Shown here piece by piece: positions 23,301 to 32,935 of a stretch of DNA of 64,000 nucleotides. Source of the DNA: Alicyclobacillus kakegawensis NBRC 103104 (GTDB lineage Bacteria > Bacillota > Bacilli > Alicyclobacillales > Alicyclobacillaceae); assembly GCF_001552655.1 (NCBI RefSeq), contig NZ_BCRP01000013.1, positions 1 through 64,000 on the forward strand, in the 5' to 3' direction. Below the pieces are notes generated by a model that was given only the letters and a program-made list of their open reading frames with translations, did not search any database and was not told the origin of the DNA. Position numbers and translations under genes: made by a program. Every line of letters begins with the position of its first letter. Positions within the stretch are counted from its first letter, which is position 1.

Positions 23301-24727
23301 GGCTGCCATTGCTTATCGGCACAAAGGTGATATGGATGTGGAAGTCCTATACGTGTCGTGTTGAATCGGTTTACATAGCGGATCAGAAGGGGACATTCGT
23401 TACCAGGCCTGTGGATAGGATTCAACTGGAGTACGGTGGGATTCCAGGGGACCTGCACTTTGGTTTGACCAAACGGTCCGGTGTTCGGGAGTCGATGTAT
23501 CCTCGCGGCACAGAGATTTTCAACCGCCGGCAGGTTACGGTGGTATCCGTGGAGGAATGCGGGCGAATCGCCGAGCGATTGGGGGTTCCGAGCGTGCGTC
23601 CGGAATGGCTCGGGGCCAACATCGCACTCGGCGGTTTTCCAAATTTGACGACTCTGCCCGTAGGGAGTCGCATTTTGTTCCCAGGTGGAGCCGGGCTCGT
23701 GTGCGAAGGGGAAAACCTGCCATGCACACAACCTGGAGGCGTCGTACAGTCCCAATATCCAGATGAGCCACGACTGTCGTCCCGGTTCGTGCGCCATGCG
23801 CTGGGGCTCCGGGGCATCATCTGTGTCGTCGAGCGTCCCGGCGTTGTCCAGACGGGCGACACAGTGAGGGTTGTGGTCTACAATCCACCGCACAGAAACA
23901 CAAGGCCAGGAAAATAGGCCATGCATGGAAATAAGAAACACGGACGGTAATGCGCCTACCGCCATTCGTCTGCAGACGATGGTACGCCGAGAGGGCCTGG
24001 CCGAGCGGCTCCAATCCCCATGTGGGTCAGAGAGGCCGCACGGACAGGCCTCTCGAACAACATCGATGAATGCCTTCATCGCCGGGGAAAGCCACTTGTC
24101 TTTGTGCCAGGCGATCTGCGTGACGATGTTGAAGTCGCACCCGGTCCAAGCCAATGCCTTCATCCTGCCAGTTGCTATTTCGTCTCGGACGGCAACCTCC
24201 GGGAGGACGCCCAGCCCTAGCCCTTCCATCGCACACCGCTTAATGGCTTTGATACTCCCAAGTTCCAATCGATTTGCCGGGACAGTTTCGGCACTGGCAA
24301 TCGCGCTTTCGAATGCGCTTCGGTAATGGCAGCCGGGCTCGGTCAACAGCAGAGTTTCATCGGTCAGGTCGGCAGGACACACAGCCTTTCGTTGCGTCAG
24401 CGGGTGTCTGGGATGGCATACGAGCACCACGGGCTCCGGACAGAGTGGCTCTATGTGCAGCGCATCCGAATCTGCCGCTGGCTCCAACAAAAAGGCCACG
24501 TCCGACAATTGCAGGATCTGTTCCGCATACCGCTGCAGACGGTGGCCGGCCTCGGTCAACATCACGCGTTTCCCCAACCGTTCAAACAAGCGCACGTCCA
24601 GTTCGGACTCCAATGATTGGATATGGGTTGTAACGGTCGATTGCGCGTAGTTCAATGTCTCCGCGGCGCGGCTAAAATTGAGCGTTTTTGCGGCGGCGAG
24701 AAAAACCTGAAGCTGCTTCAGTTCCAC
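23297..24727 (-). pseudogene. LysR-type regulator with internal deletion and lost stop codon
   Basis: The start at GTG 24727 (AAGGGAG upstream) gives a normal LysR DNA-binding domain, MELKQLQVFLAAAKTLNFS then AAETLNYAQSTVTTHIQSL. At about codon 75 (near 24505) the linker ILQLS joins directly to DVAFLLEP, so roughly 80 residues containing the first part of the effector domain are missing in frame. The later effector part is recognisable (LVCHPRHPLTQRKAV, KAIKRCAMEGLGLGVLP) and should end near 24030 at FIDVVREA. Instead the frame stays open to 23297 and runs antisense through the whole MOSC gene. It is divergent from lysE, its probable former target. Confidence 0.7.
23336..23917 (+). CDS. MOSC domain protein
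   Basis: A 193-residue MOSC (molybdenum cofactor sulfurase C-terminal) domain protein: RVESVYIADQKGTFVTRP, QLEYGGIPGDLHFGLTK, RGTEIFNRRQVTVVSVEE, ANIALGGFPNLTTLPVGS. The cysteine in GENLPCTQPGG may bind the cofactor or persulfide. Related proteins act in molybdenum-cofactor-dependent detoxification such as 6-hydroxylaminopurine resistance (YiiM/YuaD type). AAGGTGAT precedes the ATG at 23336. The complementary strand is open throughout because the damaged LysR gene reads into it. Confidence 0.75.
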   Translation: MWKSYTCRVESVYIADQKGTFVTRPVDRIQLEYGGIPGDLHFGLTKRSGVRESMYPRGTEIFNRRQVTVVSVEECGRIAERLGVPSVRPEWLGANIALGGFPNLTTLPVGSRILFPGGAGLVCEGENLPCTQPGGVVQSQYPDEPRLSSRFVRHALGLRGIICVVERPGVVQTGDTVRVVVYNPPHRNTRPGK

Positions 24728-24787
24728 TTGGTCCACTCCCTTATCGGCTTTTCCGATAGGTGTTATCACATCTTTCGCATAACGCGA

Positions 24788-24807
24788 TTATACACCCTGG
24801 TGTACAA
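24788..24807. promoter_or_regulatory. operator-like palindrome between LysR and lysE
   Basis: TACACC-CT-GGTGTA at 24791-24804 is a perfect 6+6 palindrome; extended outward (TTATACACC / GGTGTACAA) it has one mismatch. It contains the T-N11-A pattern of LysR sites and lies in the divergent gap about 40 bases before the lysE start. Confidence 0.5.
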
Positions 24808-24843
24808 TCACATAGGTTCATCGTGCAACGAGGAGAGGTGCAA

Positions 24844-25467
24844 TTGACGGCCGCGTTTGTCCATGGATTTCTGCTTTCATTGGGGCTCATCTTGCCGATT
24901 GGGATGCAGAACAGCTTCATCCTGACGCAGGGGGCGCTCCATCGCGGGAAGGACTGGCTGCCCGGCGTGGTGACGGCTTCCCTGTGCGACACCTTGCTGA
25001 TTGCGTTGGCGGTTCTCGGCGTCTCGGGGGTTGCACTGCATATGGGCTGGGTGAGGTACACTCTGGGGGCCCTAGGAGGGGTGTTCCTGCTGTACATGGG
25101 ATGGTCCACGTGGCGGGACGGGAAAGAGGAAGACGTATCCTCGGCCTCCAGCACAGCGTGGACTCCCAGGCGGCAGATTGGCTTCGCAGCTTCTGTTTCC
25201 CTGCTCAATCCGCACGCCCTCATCGACACATTGGCCGTTATCGGAGGGAGCGCGTCGGCGTACTCGACTTGGGATGACAAACTGGTCTTTGGCGCGGCCT
25301 GCGCCGCTGTTTCGTGGCTCTGGTTCTTTGGCTTGGCCAGTGCGGGCCACGTTCTTGGCAGGCGCGCGCTAAGGGATGCCTCTTTGCGGGTGCTCAATCG
25401 GATTGCGGCGGGGATGATGTGGGCCTCCGCGCTGTATCTGGGGTACATCCTGTATACGTTCCGTTGA
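24844..25467 (+). CDS. LysE family amino acid exporter
   Basis: A 207-residue protein with about six membrane segments and the LysE signature near the start: GLILPIGMQNSFILTQGAL. Next come ASLCDTLLIALAVLGVSG and ASVSLLNPHALIDTLAVIGG, which mark the LysE (arginine/lysine exporter, ArgO-like) branch rather than RhtB. TTG 24844 is the start, with GAGGAGAGG just upstream; a longer frame from 24760 lacks a ribosome site. A damaged LysR gene is divergent, which may leave this exporter without normal control. Confidence 0.85.
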   Translation: MTAAFVHGFLLSLGLILPIGMQNSFILTQGALHRGKDWLPGVVTASLCDTLLIALAVLGVSGVALHMGWVRYTLGALGGVFLLYMGWSTWRDGKEEDVSSASSTAWTPRRQIGFAASVSLLNPHALIDTLAVIGGSASAYSTWDDKLVFGAACAAVSWLWFFGLASAGHVLGRRALRDASLRVLNRIAAGMMWASALYLGYILYTFR

Positions 25468-25554
25468 CTCTGGCCTCTTGGTGTGCCGTGCGCGGGCGCG
25501 GCGAAAACGAGTCGGCCAAGGGCCCGCTTCACCGTCCCGCTTGCTTGGCTCCGT

Positions 25555-27924
25555 CTATCGTGATTTCATGCGGCGCAGCAGCAAGCTGTTGGACACCACG
25601 CTGACAGAACTTAGCGCCATGGCCGCGCCGGCGATGATGGGGCTCAAGATGCCAAGAGCCGCCAGCGGGATTCCCAATAGGTTGTAGAAGAACGCCCAGA
25701 ACAGGTTCTGCCGTATCTTCCGCATGGTGGCCCTAGACAGACGCAGGGCCTCGACAACGCCGCGGGTCCGGCCCCGCATAAGCACAATACTGGCCGCCTC
25801 CATCGCCACATCTGTGCCCGTGCCCATGGCGATTCCGATGTCCGCCGCGGCCAACGCGGGCGCGTCGTTGATCCCGTCCCCCACCATGGCGACCACGCGT
25901 CCTTGGTTTCTCAGTTCTTCTACCTTGGCCGCCTTGTCGCTGGGCAACACCCCGGCCATGACATATGGAATTCCGATTTCGTCGGCGACGGCCCGGGCGG
26001 TGCGCTCCTGGTCTCCTGTAATCAGCCAGACGTCAATGCGAAGCGCCCTGAGTTGCTCGACCGTTGCGCGGGCGTCCTCTTTCAACGTGTCTGCGATGGC
26101 GATGACGCCGAGCAGCTGCTCATCCCGCGCGACCACCACCGTCGTGCGGCCGGCGCGCTCGTGGCGGGAGAGTACCGCGTCCGGGAGCGGATCGGCCACA
26201 AGGTCCCGCAGCCATGCGCGACTTCCGACGCGCAGCGTGGTTTCTGCCACTTGCCCTTGGATGCCTTTCCCGGGAATCGCCTCGATGCCCTCCGCGTGCG
26301 GGATGTCCACGTCCTCTTCCTTGGCGCATGCCACAATCGCAGCGCCGAGCGGGTGCTCACTGTGCACCTCCAGCGCGGCCGCGGCAGCGAGGAGGTCTTG
26401 GCGTGACGCACCCGTTGCGGGCCAAACCGCCGAGACCTTGGGCTTGCCTGCGGTGAGGGTTCCCGTTTTGTCAAACACGACCGTGTCCACTCGATGGGCC
26501 AGTTCCAGGTGTTCACCGCCTTTTATCAGAATCCCTGACTCGGCCCCCAAACCTGTGCCAACCATGATGGCGGTGGGGGTGGCGAGCCCCAGGGAGCAGG
26601 GGCAGGCGATGACCAGCACGGAGACGGCGGCCATGAGGCCGTGGGACCAGTTGCCCGACGCGCCCCAGGCGAGCAGCGTGAGGATTGCCACACAGAGCAC
26701 GACGGGCACGAAGACACCCGAAATTCGATCCGCCAGTCCTTGCACCGGCGCCTTGGAACCCTGGGCCTGGTCGACAAGCCGGATGACTTGGGCGAGAGCC
26801 GTGTCCCGGCCCACCTTTGTCACTTCCATGAGAAAGGCCCCGGTTTGATTGACGGAAGCCCCAATGACGGGGTCCCCGGGCCCTCGAGCCACCGGCATCG
26901 CCTCCCCGGTCAGGAGCGATTCATCTATCGAGGTGTGGCCTTCTTTCACCACACCGTCGGCGGGAACCTTCTCTCCCGGGCGGACACGGACGAGATCGCC
27001 CACGCGGAGTTCTTCCGCTGGCACGTCGGTTTCCACACCGTCGCGCAGCACATGCGCCTCTTTCGCTCCCAGCTTGGCCAGCGACTCCAACGCCGCGCCC
27101 GACCGCGCCTTGGCCCGCGCTTCCAGCAGCTTCCCCATAAAAATCAAGGTCACGACCGTCGCGGAGCTGTCAAAGTACACGTCCTCCCCGCCCAAAACGG
27201 TCAAGGCTGCGCTGTAAAAGTAAGCGACGCTGGTGCCGAGCGCCACGAGCACGTCCATGTTCGCGGTGCCGCCGCGGAGCGCGCGGTAGGCCCCCTTGTA
27301 AAACCGCCAGCCCACGTAAAACTGTACGGGCGTGGCGAGCGTCAGACTCACCCAGGCGGGGAGGAATGGGCGTCCCCCAAGCAGCATCTCGATCATCTGA
27401 ACCCACAGCGGCAGCGTGAATAGCGAGGAAAACCCGAACGTGACCAGGTCGCGGCGGTAGGCCTCGTCTTTACGCCGTTTCTCCTCGTCTCTGCCAACGG
27501 CGCTGGCCAGGGCGGCGCCGTATCCAGCCTTTTCCACAGCACGGATGAGGTCCGGCGTGCCTATCAGGCCCGGCACGTACATCACCTGGGCCCTCTCCGA
27601 GGCCAGGTTCACGGAGGCCGACCGCACACCGGGCAGCCGTCCGACCACTTTTTCGATGCGGGCGGCGCAAGCCGCACAGGTCATACCCGTGATGACCAAG
27701 TCCGCTTCTTGAAGCGGCACTGTGTAGCCCGTTTTTTCGATCCTGTCGACGACGTCTTTCCAGGTTGTATCGCCATTGAGCACCACACGGGCTCTTTCGG
27801 AGGCCAGGTTGACGTGCACCGCCTGGACTCCGGGCAATTTCCCCACGGTCTTTTCAATTCGCGCGGCACAGGCGGCGCACGTCATGCCCTCGACAGGCAG
27901 CGTCATTTCTGTGACCTGTGACAC
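25555..27924 (-). CDS. copA: copper-translocating P-type ATPase CopA
   Basis: A 789-residue P1B-type ATPase. Two heavy-metal-associated domains come first, each with [13 protein letters not shown] (around residues 13 and 79). The transmembrane metal site is C441-P-C443 in [12 protein letters not shown], the phosphorylated aspartate is D485 in DKTGTL, and [25 protein letters not shown] and [11 protein letters not shown] mark the nucleotide and hinge regions. After CPC most CopA proteins have alanine; here it is serine. The pump exports Cu(I). It lies 21 bases behind csoR in the same operon. Confidence 0.92.
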   Translation of the reverse strand: MSQVTEMTLPVEGMTCAACAARIEKTVGKLPGVQAVHVNLASERARVVLNGDTTWKDVVDRIEKTGYTVPLQEADLVITGMTCAACAARIEKVVGRLPGVRSASVNLASERAQVMYVPGLIGTPDLIRAVEKAGYGAALASAVGRDEEKRRKDEAYRRDLVTFGFSSLFTLPLWVQMIEMLLGGRPFLPAWVSLTLATPVQFYVGWRFYKGAYRALRGGTANMDVLVALGTSVAYFYSAALTVLGGEDVYFDSSATVVTLIFMGKLLEARAKARSGAALESLAKLGAKEAHVLRDGVETDVPAEELRVGDLVRVRPGEKVPADGVVKEGHTSIDESLLTGEAMPVARGPGDPVIGASVNQTGAFLMEVTKVGRDTALAQVIRLVDQAQGSKAPVQGLADRISGVFVPVVLCVAILTLLAWGASGNWSHGLMAAVSVLVIACPCSLGLATPTAIMVGTGLGAESGILIKGGEHLELAHRVDTVVFDKTGTLTAGKPKVSAVWPATGASRQDLLAAAAALEVHSEHPLGAAIVACAKEEDVDIPHAEGIEAIPGKGIQGQVAETTLRVGSRAWLRDLVADPLPDAVLSRHERAGRTTVVVARDEQLLGVIAIADTLKEDARATVEQLRALRIDVWLITGDQERTARAVADEIGIPYVMAGVLPSDKAAKVEELRNQGRVVAMVGDGINDAPALAAADIGIAMGTGTDVAMEAASIVLMRGRTRGVVEALRLSRATMRKIRQNLFWAFFYNLLGIPLAALGILSPIIAGAAMALSSVSVVSNSLLLRRMKSR

Positions 27925-27945
27925 AACTTCACCCCCGATTCTCGC

Positions 27946-28242
27946 TTATCCGCGGGTGAACTGGCGAATCACGCTCATCAGTTCCTCAATCTTTTCGTCA
28001 CCGTGGTCTTGGTGAGCCAAGGCGTCGGCCACGCAGCCGCGGGTATGGGATTCGAGAATGGACAAGCCCACTTGGTGAACCGCGCTCTTGATGGCCGCGA
28101 TTTGCACAAGGATATCGACGCAATAGCGGCCTTCCTCAATCATCCGCTGGATTCCGCGCACCTGTCCTTCCACCCGCCGCAGCCGGCTTAGCAGTTCATC
28201 CTTCTGATGGGCATAGCTGTGTTGGGCATGCTCTGCACTCAT
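27946..28242 (-). CDS. csoR: copper-sensing repressor CsoR
   Basis: A 98-residue all-helical repressor of the CsoR/RcnR family. The Cu(I) ligands are seen as Cys in EEGRYCVDILVQ and His-x3-Cys in LESHTRGCVADAL (the C-H-C set), and the N-terminus has LLSRLRRVEGQVRGIQRMI. Copper binding releases it from the promoter of csoR-copA. ATG 28242 is favoured by GAAGGTGAGG upstream; ATG 28257 is possible. Confidence 0.9.
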   Translation of the reverse strand: MSAEHAQHSYAHQKDELLSRLRRVEGQVRGIQRMIEEGRYCVDILVQIAAIKSAVHQVGLSILESHTRGCVADALAHQDHGDEKIEELMSVIRQFTRG

Positions 28243-28279
28243 AGGGGACACCCTCACCTTCGCTTCTGATAACAGAACC

Positions 28280-28297
28280 TTACCCCCCTACCGTATC
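28280..28297. promoter_or_regulatory. candidate CsoR operator
   Basis: TTACCCCCCTACCGTATC upstream of csoR has the TAC...GTA ends and the G/C-tract centre of CsoR sites, which are pseudo-palindromes. It lies about 40 bases before the csoR start, where a promoter would be. Confidence 0.4.
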
Positions 28298-28481
28298 CAT
28301 GTCAACCCTCATCCACGCGATGCCGACACATGTTGTATCATGGGTGTGTACGTATAGGAAGATACCTTTCCCTCGTGCGGGATGGCGTCTTGAAGGCGAC
28401 GAAAGGGGCCGTAGGGATCACGTGCAGGACGACGTTCGAACCATAGACCAGGACGCATGCGACAGGAATGGGAGCAGGCCT

Positions 28482-28976
28482 GTGGCGCTGGATGTGCAGA
28501 TTGGGCCTCCGAAGGAGGAAAGGGAGTGGCGCTGGCTGTACACCCTGTGGCAACAGGAATGGGGTGGAGAGACGATGGTCAGTCGCGGCCACGTCTACCG
28601 CCTCGCCGATCTCGATTCGCTAGTGGCCAAGATTGATGGGGAGATGGCGGGGGCGGCGACGTATCGCATGGATGGGGTCGGTGGCTGTGAACTGATGAGC
28701 ATCAACGCGACCCGGAGCAACGCCGGGGTGGGCACCCGCTTGCTTGAAGCGGTGGAACGTGCGGCGAGGGAAGCCGGATGCCGCCGGGTGTGGCTGATTA
28801 CCAGCAACGACAACCTGAACGCCCTGCGCTTCTATCAGCGCCGCGGGTACCGCATGACCGCCCTGTACCCAGGCGCCATTGATGAAGCCCGGCGCATCAA
28901 GCCGACTATTCCGCTGATAGGCAACGACGGGATTGAAATCCATGACGAATTGGAGCTCGCCAAAGCGCTCGCTTAA
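28482..28976 (+). CDS. GNAT family N-acetyltransferase
   Basis: A 164-residue GNAT that begins after GGGAGCAGG at GTG 28482. QIGPPKEEREWRWLYTLWQ and EWGGETMVSRGHVYRLADL form the front part, GGCELMSINATRSNAGVGT with RLLEAVERAAREAGC is the CoA-binding core, and NDNLNALRFYQRRGYRM closes the fold. Relatives are often annotated as acetyltransferases of the YedL/YobR type without known substrate. It is divergent from csoR-copA. Confidence 0.75.
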   Translation: MALDVQIGPPKEEREWRWLYTLWQQEWGGETMVSRGHVYRLADLDSLVAKIDGEMAGAATYRMDGVGGCELMSINATRSNAGVGTRLLEAVERAAREAGCRRVWLITSNDNLNALRFYQRRGYRMTALYPGAIDEARRIKPTIPLIGNDGIEIHDELELAKALA

Positions 28977-29052
28977 TCCCTGGCGGGTTCGAACGCAAGG
29001 ACGGGTGAGCTTGCTCCCGGGCGCAGCCGGTTGAGCAGGTGAGGAGGCACCT

Positions 29053-29646
29053 ATGAAGAGGGTTTGTGTATTTGCTGGTTCCAGCACAGGAATTGACTCG
29101 GCGTACACGATGGCCGCGCGGCAGCTTGGGGAGGCCATCGCGGCAGAGGGGTGGGAACTGGTCTACGGCGGGTCGAAAGCAGGACTGATGGGCGAGGTGG
29201 CCAACACGGTGCTGCGACAGGGCGGCACCGTGATAGGCGTCATGCCAACGGGTTTGTTTCAAACCGAAGTTGTGCATACGGGACTGTCGCGGTTCATCGA
29301 GGTCAAGGACATGCACGAGCGCAAGGCCGCCATGGGCGACTTGTCCGACGCGTTTGTCGCTCTCCCGGGCGGATACGGCACCTTCGAGGAGTTATTTGAG
29401 GTGGTCAGCTGGGCCCAGCTGGGCATCCATCGCAAACCTATCGGGTTATTGAACGTTCAAGGATATTATGTCCCCTTATTGCAGATGGTCGACCACGCGG
29501 TACGGGCGGGCTTTGTCCGCAGCGCCTCCAGGCGACTGCTTCTCGCAGCGGACAATGCGCAGGACCTGCTGGATGCGTTGAAAGCTCATCCGCCCGCGCA
29601 AGTCGAGCCCAGTTGGCAGCCTGCAGCTCAGGAGTTTGAAGACTAG
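29053..29646 (+). CDS. LOG family protein (nucleoside 5'-monophosphate phosphoribohydrolase)
   Basis: A 197-residue member of the LOG family: VCVFAGSSTGIDSAY at the N-terminus, WELVYGGSKAGLMGEVAN, and the catalytic FVALPGGYGTFEELFEV (PGGxGTxxE) preceded by DMHERKAAM. Enzymes of this group release free bases from N6-modified AMP (cytokinin activation) or act on purine monophosphates; the bacterial physiological role is mostly open. B. subtilis YvdD is the closest named relative I recognise. GAGGAGG precedes ATG 29053. Confidence 0.85.
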   Translation: MKRVCVFAGSSTGIDSAYTMAARQLGEAIAAEGWELVYGGSKAGLMGEVANTVLRQGGTVIGVMPTGLFQTEVVHTGLSRFIEVKDMHERKAAMGDLSDAFVALPGGYGTFEELFEVVSWAQLGIHRKPIGLLNVQGYYVPLLQMVDHAVRAGFVRSASRRLLLAADNAQDLLDALKAHPPAQVEPSWQPAAQEFED

Positions 29647-29792
29647 CCGCTCGGTGCGCCGCTAATGGGTTCATTTTCCCATAGGCCCCGTGGTCTATCC
29701 GTGGCTTGTAACCACGGCGCCGCGGGCTGCCGCCAAGTCCCAACTGGGCCTCGCATCGGGATACATGCGCCGCGGCACCGTGTGCGCGCCGT

Positions 29793-30242
29793 TCAGCGCC
29801 AGATCAATCGGCGCGTCGAACGAGGGTGCTTGAGTTCTTGGATGGTCTTCAGAATGGACGTCAGTTGTTCGTCCCGGCTCTTGCGATGAGCATCCTCTTG
29901 CAGCTCCAGGATGTTCAATATCCGCTCGACTTTCTCCTGGAGTTCCTGTTGCGTCTCCGCCAGCGTGTCTATAGCCGCTTGACAGGCAGCGATACGCTGG
30001 AGCAACCGTCCCTCAACTGCGGTCACGGAGGTCGCGCCGGACTGGGATGCGTCGCGTGCATCCCTGGGTTTTGGTCCCGGGGTCTCATCCATAAGGAAAG
30101 CTTGTACATCGCTGGGTTGGATGATATAGGTGGGGCCAAACGGTTCATCGACCTGTGTCGCCTTCAGCTTGCCCCGTTGAATCCAGCGCCGGACTGTGCT
30201 GGGATGGCAGCCCAGAGCCTGGGCGGCTTCGCGCACGGTCAT
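29793..30242 (-). CDS. MerR-like/excisionase-type HTH protein with coiled coil
   Basis: A 149-residue DNA-binding protein. ATG 30242 follows GGAGGGATGCCCC. Residues 1-55 are a helix-turn-helix of the MerR/excisionase kind (MTVREAAQALGCHPSTVRR, WIQRGKLKATQVDEPFGPT, YIIQPSDVQAF). A proline-rich linker follows, then a helix of about 75 residues rich in Q, E and L that should form a coiled coil (AACQAAIDTLAETQQELQE and onward). No effector domain is present. Targets are unknown; the divergent aminopeptidase gene 217 bases away is a candidate. Confidence 0.75.
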   Translation of the reverse strand: MTVREAAQALGCHPSTVRRWIQRGKLKATQVDEPFGPTYIIQPSDVQAFLMDETPGPKPRDARDASQSGATSVTAVEGRLLQRIAACQAAIDTLAETQQELQEKVERILNILELQEDAHRKSRDEQLTSILKTIQELKHPRSTRRLIWR

Positions 30243-30458
30243 GGGGCATCCCTCCTCGCCAGAGCTTTGTTTTGAGTGTAGCCCATGCTGGCCGCGAGGT
30301 GTGTCGAAGCGGCCTGTCGACTGCTGGCAGTCAGTAGGGTCGCGGCATCCTCGCCGGCCCGCTTTTCGCGGCGGCACGGATTTCCTATACTGAGAATGGC
30401 AAGTACAAGATGGGCAGTTCGCAACCGGGGGCAGCTGAACGCGATGGGGGGCTCGACC

Positions 30459-31700
30459 ATGCTGGCAGATACGCATTTGCTGACATCATACGCCGAGTTG
30501 GCGATAGAAATGGGGGTGAACCTGCAGCCGGATCAGACCCTGGTCGTTGTGGCGCCGGTCGTGGCCTGCGAATTCGTGCGCTGTGCGGTTGAAACCGCCT
30601 ACCGGAACGGGGCCAAGGCTGTGCACGTGCTGTGGGATGACGACCGGGTGACACATGCGCGCCTGCAGCATGAACGGCAGGAGCAACTGCAGCAATATCC
30701 GGCTTGGAAGGCGCAAGCCTATCGGGATCTGATAGACGCACGAGCCGCCTTTCTCACGGTTGTCTCACCGCATCCGAAGTTGATGGACGACGTGCCTACT
30801 GAACACATGGCGCTGGCCATGCGCGCCGCGAGTCAGGCCCTGGCTGGCTACCGGGAGGCCCTCCAGTCGGCGCAGGTGAATTGGTCTATCGTAGCCGTGC
30901 CGAATGACGACTGGGCGCGGGAGGTCTACCCGCAGATCCCAACGCCTGCACGGCTGGAGCGGTTGTGGCAGGCGCTGGCGCGTGTCATCCGCCTGGATAC
31001 GGCCAATCCGATGGAAGCGTGGAGGCAGCACCTAGGGCGGTTGACGAGGCGAATCGAGACGCTGAATGGGGCACGTTTTCGGCAGCTTCGCTATCAGGGC
31101 CCAGGGACCGATTTACGGATTGGCTTGCCCAACGAACACGTGTGGCTTGGTGGGGGCACGAAGAACCAGGATGGGGTCTTGTTTGTTCCGAACCTCCCGA
31201 CGGAGGAGTGTTTTACGGCCCCAGTCAAGACCGAAGTGGAAGGTGTGGTGTGCAGCACCCGGCCCCTCTTGCACGGAGGACAGTGGATAGAGGACTTTGA
31301 ATTGCGGTTCTCGGAAGGCCGCATAGTGGAGTACCGGGCGCGCGTCGGGCAAGACGTGCTGGCGTCGATTCTCGACACCGACGAGGGGGCCCGTTTCCTG
31401 GGCGAGGTGGCTTTGGTCCCACACAGTTCGCCGGTTTCTCGGGAGGGCGTGACGTTCTGCCACACCCTCTTGGACGAGAATGCGTCCTGTCATCTGGCCA
31501 TCGGATCGGCGTATCCCATGAATCTCCGCGACGGAGCCCAGATGAGCCGTGAACAGAGGCGCAGCAAAGGCTTGAACGAGAGCCTGGTGCATGTGGATTT
31601 CATGGTAGGGTCCGCGGAGCTGGATATCGACGGGCTCGATGCGTCCGGGCGGTGGGTGCCCATTCTGCGCCAGGGGGAGTGGGCGGCCAGGTTTGCATAA
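30459..31700 (+). CDS. M29 family aminopeptidase
   Basis: A 413-residue thermophilic-type aminopeptidase (AmpS/aminopeptidase T family). LAIEMGVNLQPDQTLVVVA opens the N-terminal domain. Metal ligands lie in the C-terminal half: FEDFELRFSEGRIVEYRA (glutamate), LGEVALVPHSSPVS, TLLDENASCHLAIGSAY (histidine) and LVHVDFMVGS. These enzymes are dimers with two metal ions and remove N-terminal residues from peptides. ATG 30459 is preferred; ATG 30444 is possible. A TATACT box lies near 30388. Confidence 0.88.
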   Translation: MLADTHLLTSYAELAIEMGVNLQPDQTLVVVAPVVACEFVRCAVETAYRNGAKAVHVLWDDDRVTHARLQHERQEQLQQYPAWKAQAYRDLIDARAAFLTVVSPHPKLMDDVPTEHMALAMRAASQALAGYREALQSAQVNWSIVAVPNDDWAREVYPQIPTPARLERLWQALARVIRLDTANPMEAWRQHLGRLTRRIETLNGARFRQLRYQGPGTDLRIGLPNEHVWLGGGTKNQDGVLFVPNLPTEECFTAPVKTEVEGVVCSTRPLLHGGQWIEDFELRFSEGRIVEYRARVGQDVLASILDTDEGARFLGEVALVPHSSPVSREGVTFCHTLLDENASCHLAIGSAYPMNLRDGAQMSREQRRSKGLNESLVHVDFMVGSAELDIDGLDASGRWVPILRQGEWAARFA

Positions 31701-31774
31701 ACGGCTGCGGGCAGCTGCTGCATGGAGGAATTTAGGGTTCATGCGGTGTGAACGACGCCGGGGAGGGATGCAAG

Positions 31775-32857
31775 ATGTTGAAAACTTCTGTAACGCGATT
31801 GCTTCGCATCAAGTACCCGCTGATTCAGGCGGGCATGGCGGGCGGGCTGACCACCCCCGAGTTGGTGGCGGCCGTGTCCAACGCTGGCGGACTGGGGACG
31901 ATTGGTGGCGGCTACCTGCAGCCCGAACAGCTTCGCCAGCAAATTCGACGGGTGCGGGAATTGACAGAGAAACCGTTTGCGGTTAACCTGTTTGTCCAGC
32001 CGCCTGTACAGGCGCCGGATCAGACGGTCGTCACGTGGATGAACGACTATTTGAATCAAATGCGCCGGGAGTTGGGTTTGCCCGAGCAGCCAAAGGCCAC
32101 TGTGGCCGACGTGGATTTTGAACAACAAGCCGCCATCGTGGCGGAAGAACGGGTTCCGGTCTTCAGTTTTACCTTCGGCATTCCCCGGCCGGACGTCCTG
32201 CGTCGGATTCAGGAACACAGCGTGTGCATTGGCACCGCCACCAGCGTGGACGAAGCCGTGGCCCTGCAGCAAGCGGGGGTGGACGCGTTGGTGGCTCAGG
32301 GCAGTGAGGCCGGCGGGCATCGTGGCACCTTCCTGGGACCGGAGGAACGGGCTCTCACCGGGACGATAGCCCTGATTCCGCAGGTGGTGGACCGGGTGCA
32401 AATCCCGGTCATCGCTGCCGGGGGCATTGTGGATGGCCGCGGATTGGTCGCAGCCTTGTCTCTGGGAGCCAGCGCGGTGCAGATGGGAACCGCTTTCTTG
32501 GCCAGCCCGGAGAGTGGCGCCCACCCGCTTTACAAACAACGGCTGATAGAGGCTGAGGCAGACAACACCGAGCTCACACGGGCCTATTCGGGACGCCTGG
32601 CGCGCGGAATACGGACAGAGTATATGCGGAAAATGGCGCAGTTCACAGGCGAAATCCCTCCCTATCCGATTCAGCATCACCTGACCAGGGACATTCGCGA
32701 GGCGGCCCTGGAGAGGGGAGACCCAGAATACATGTCTCTCTGGGCCGGGCAGGCCCACCCGCTGGTCACCACGCATCCCGCCGCGGCGCTGGTGCAGGAG
32801 GTCATGGACGTGGCTGCGGCCACACTGCGTTCCTTGATTCATGCCGCGCGTCCATAG
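31775..32857 (+). CDS. nitronate monooxygenase / FabK-like FMN-dependent enzyme
   Basis: A 360-residue TIM-barrel flavoprotein. It starts RLLRIKYPLIQAGMAGGLT, then VSNAGGLGTIGGGYLQPEQ; the phosphate site is IPVIAAGGIVDGRGLVAAL with GASAVQMGTAFLASPES, and ALVAQGSEAGGHRGTF holds the active-site histidine typical of class II nitronate monooxygenase. Such enzymes detoxify propionate 3-nitronate; FabK enoyl-ACP reductases are close relatives and cannot be fully excluded. ATG 31775 follows GGGGAGGG. Confidence 0.8.
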   Translation: MLKTSVTRLLRIKYPLIQAGMAGGLTTPELVAAVSNAGGLGTIGGGYLQPEQLRQQIRRVRELTEKPFAVNLFVQPPVQAPDQTVVTWMNDYLNQMRRELGLPEQPKATVADVDFEQQAAIVAEERVPVFSFTFGIPRPDVLRRIQEHSVCIGTATSVDEAVALQQAGVDALVAQGSEAGGHRGTFLGPEERALTGTIALIPQVVDRVQIPVIAAGGIVDGRGLVAALSLGASAVQMGTAFLASPESGAHPLYKQRLIEAEADNTELTRAYSGRLARGIRTEYMRKMAQFTGEIPPYPIQHHLTRDIREAALERGDPEYMSLWAGQAHPLVTTHPAAALVQEVMDVAAATLRSLIHAARP

Positions 32858-32935
32858 CCCCATCCTCTATTTCGCCAGCTTTGTGGTAATATATCTATTA
32901 TCGCTATTCTGAGAGTTTTCCGAGGAGGAGATTCT

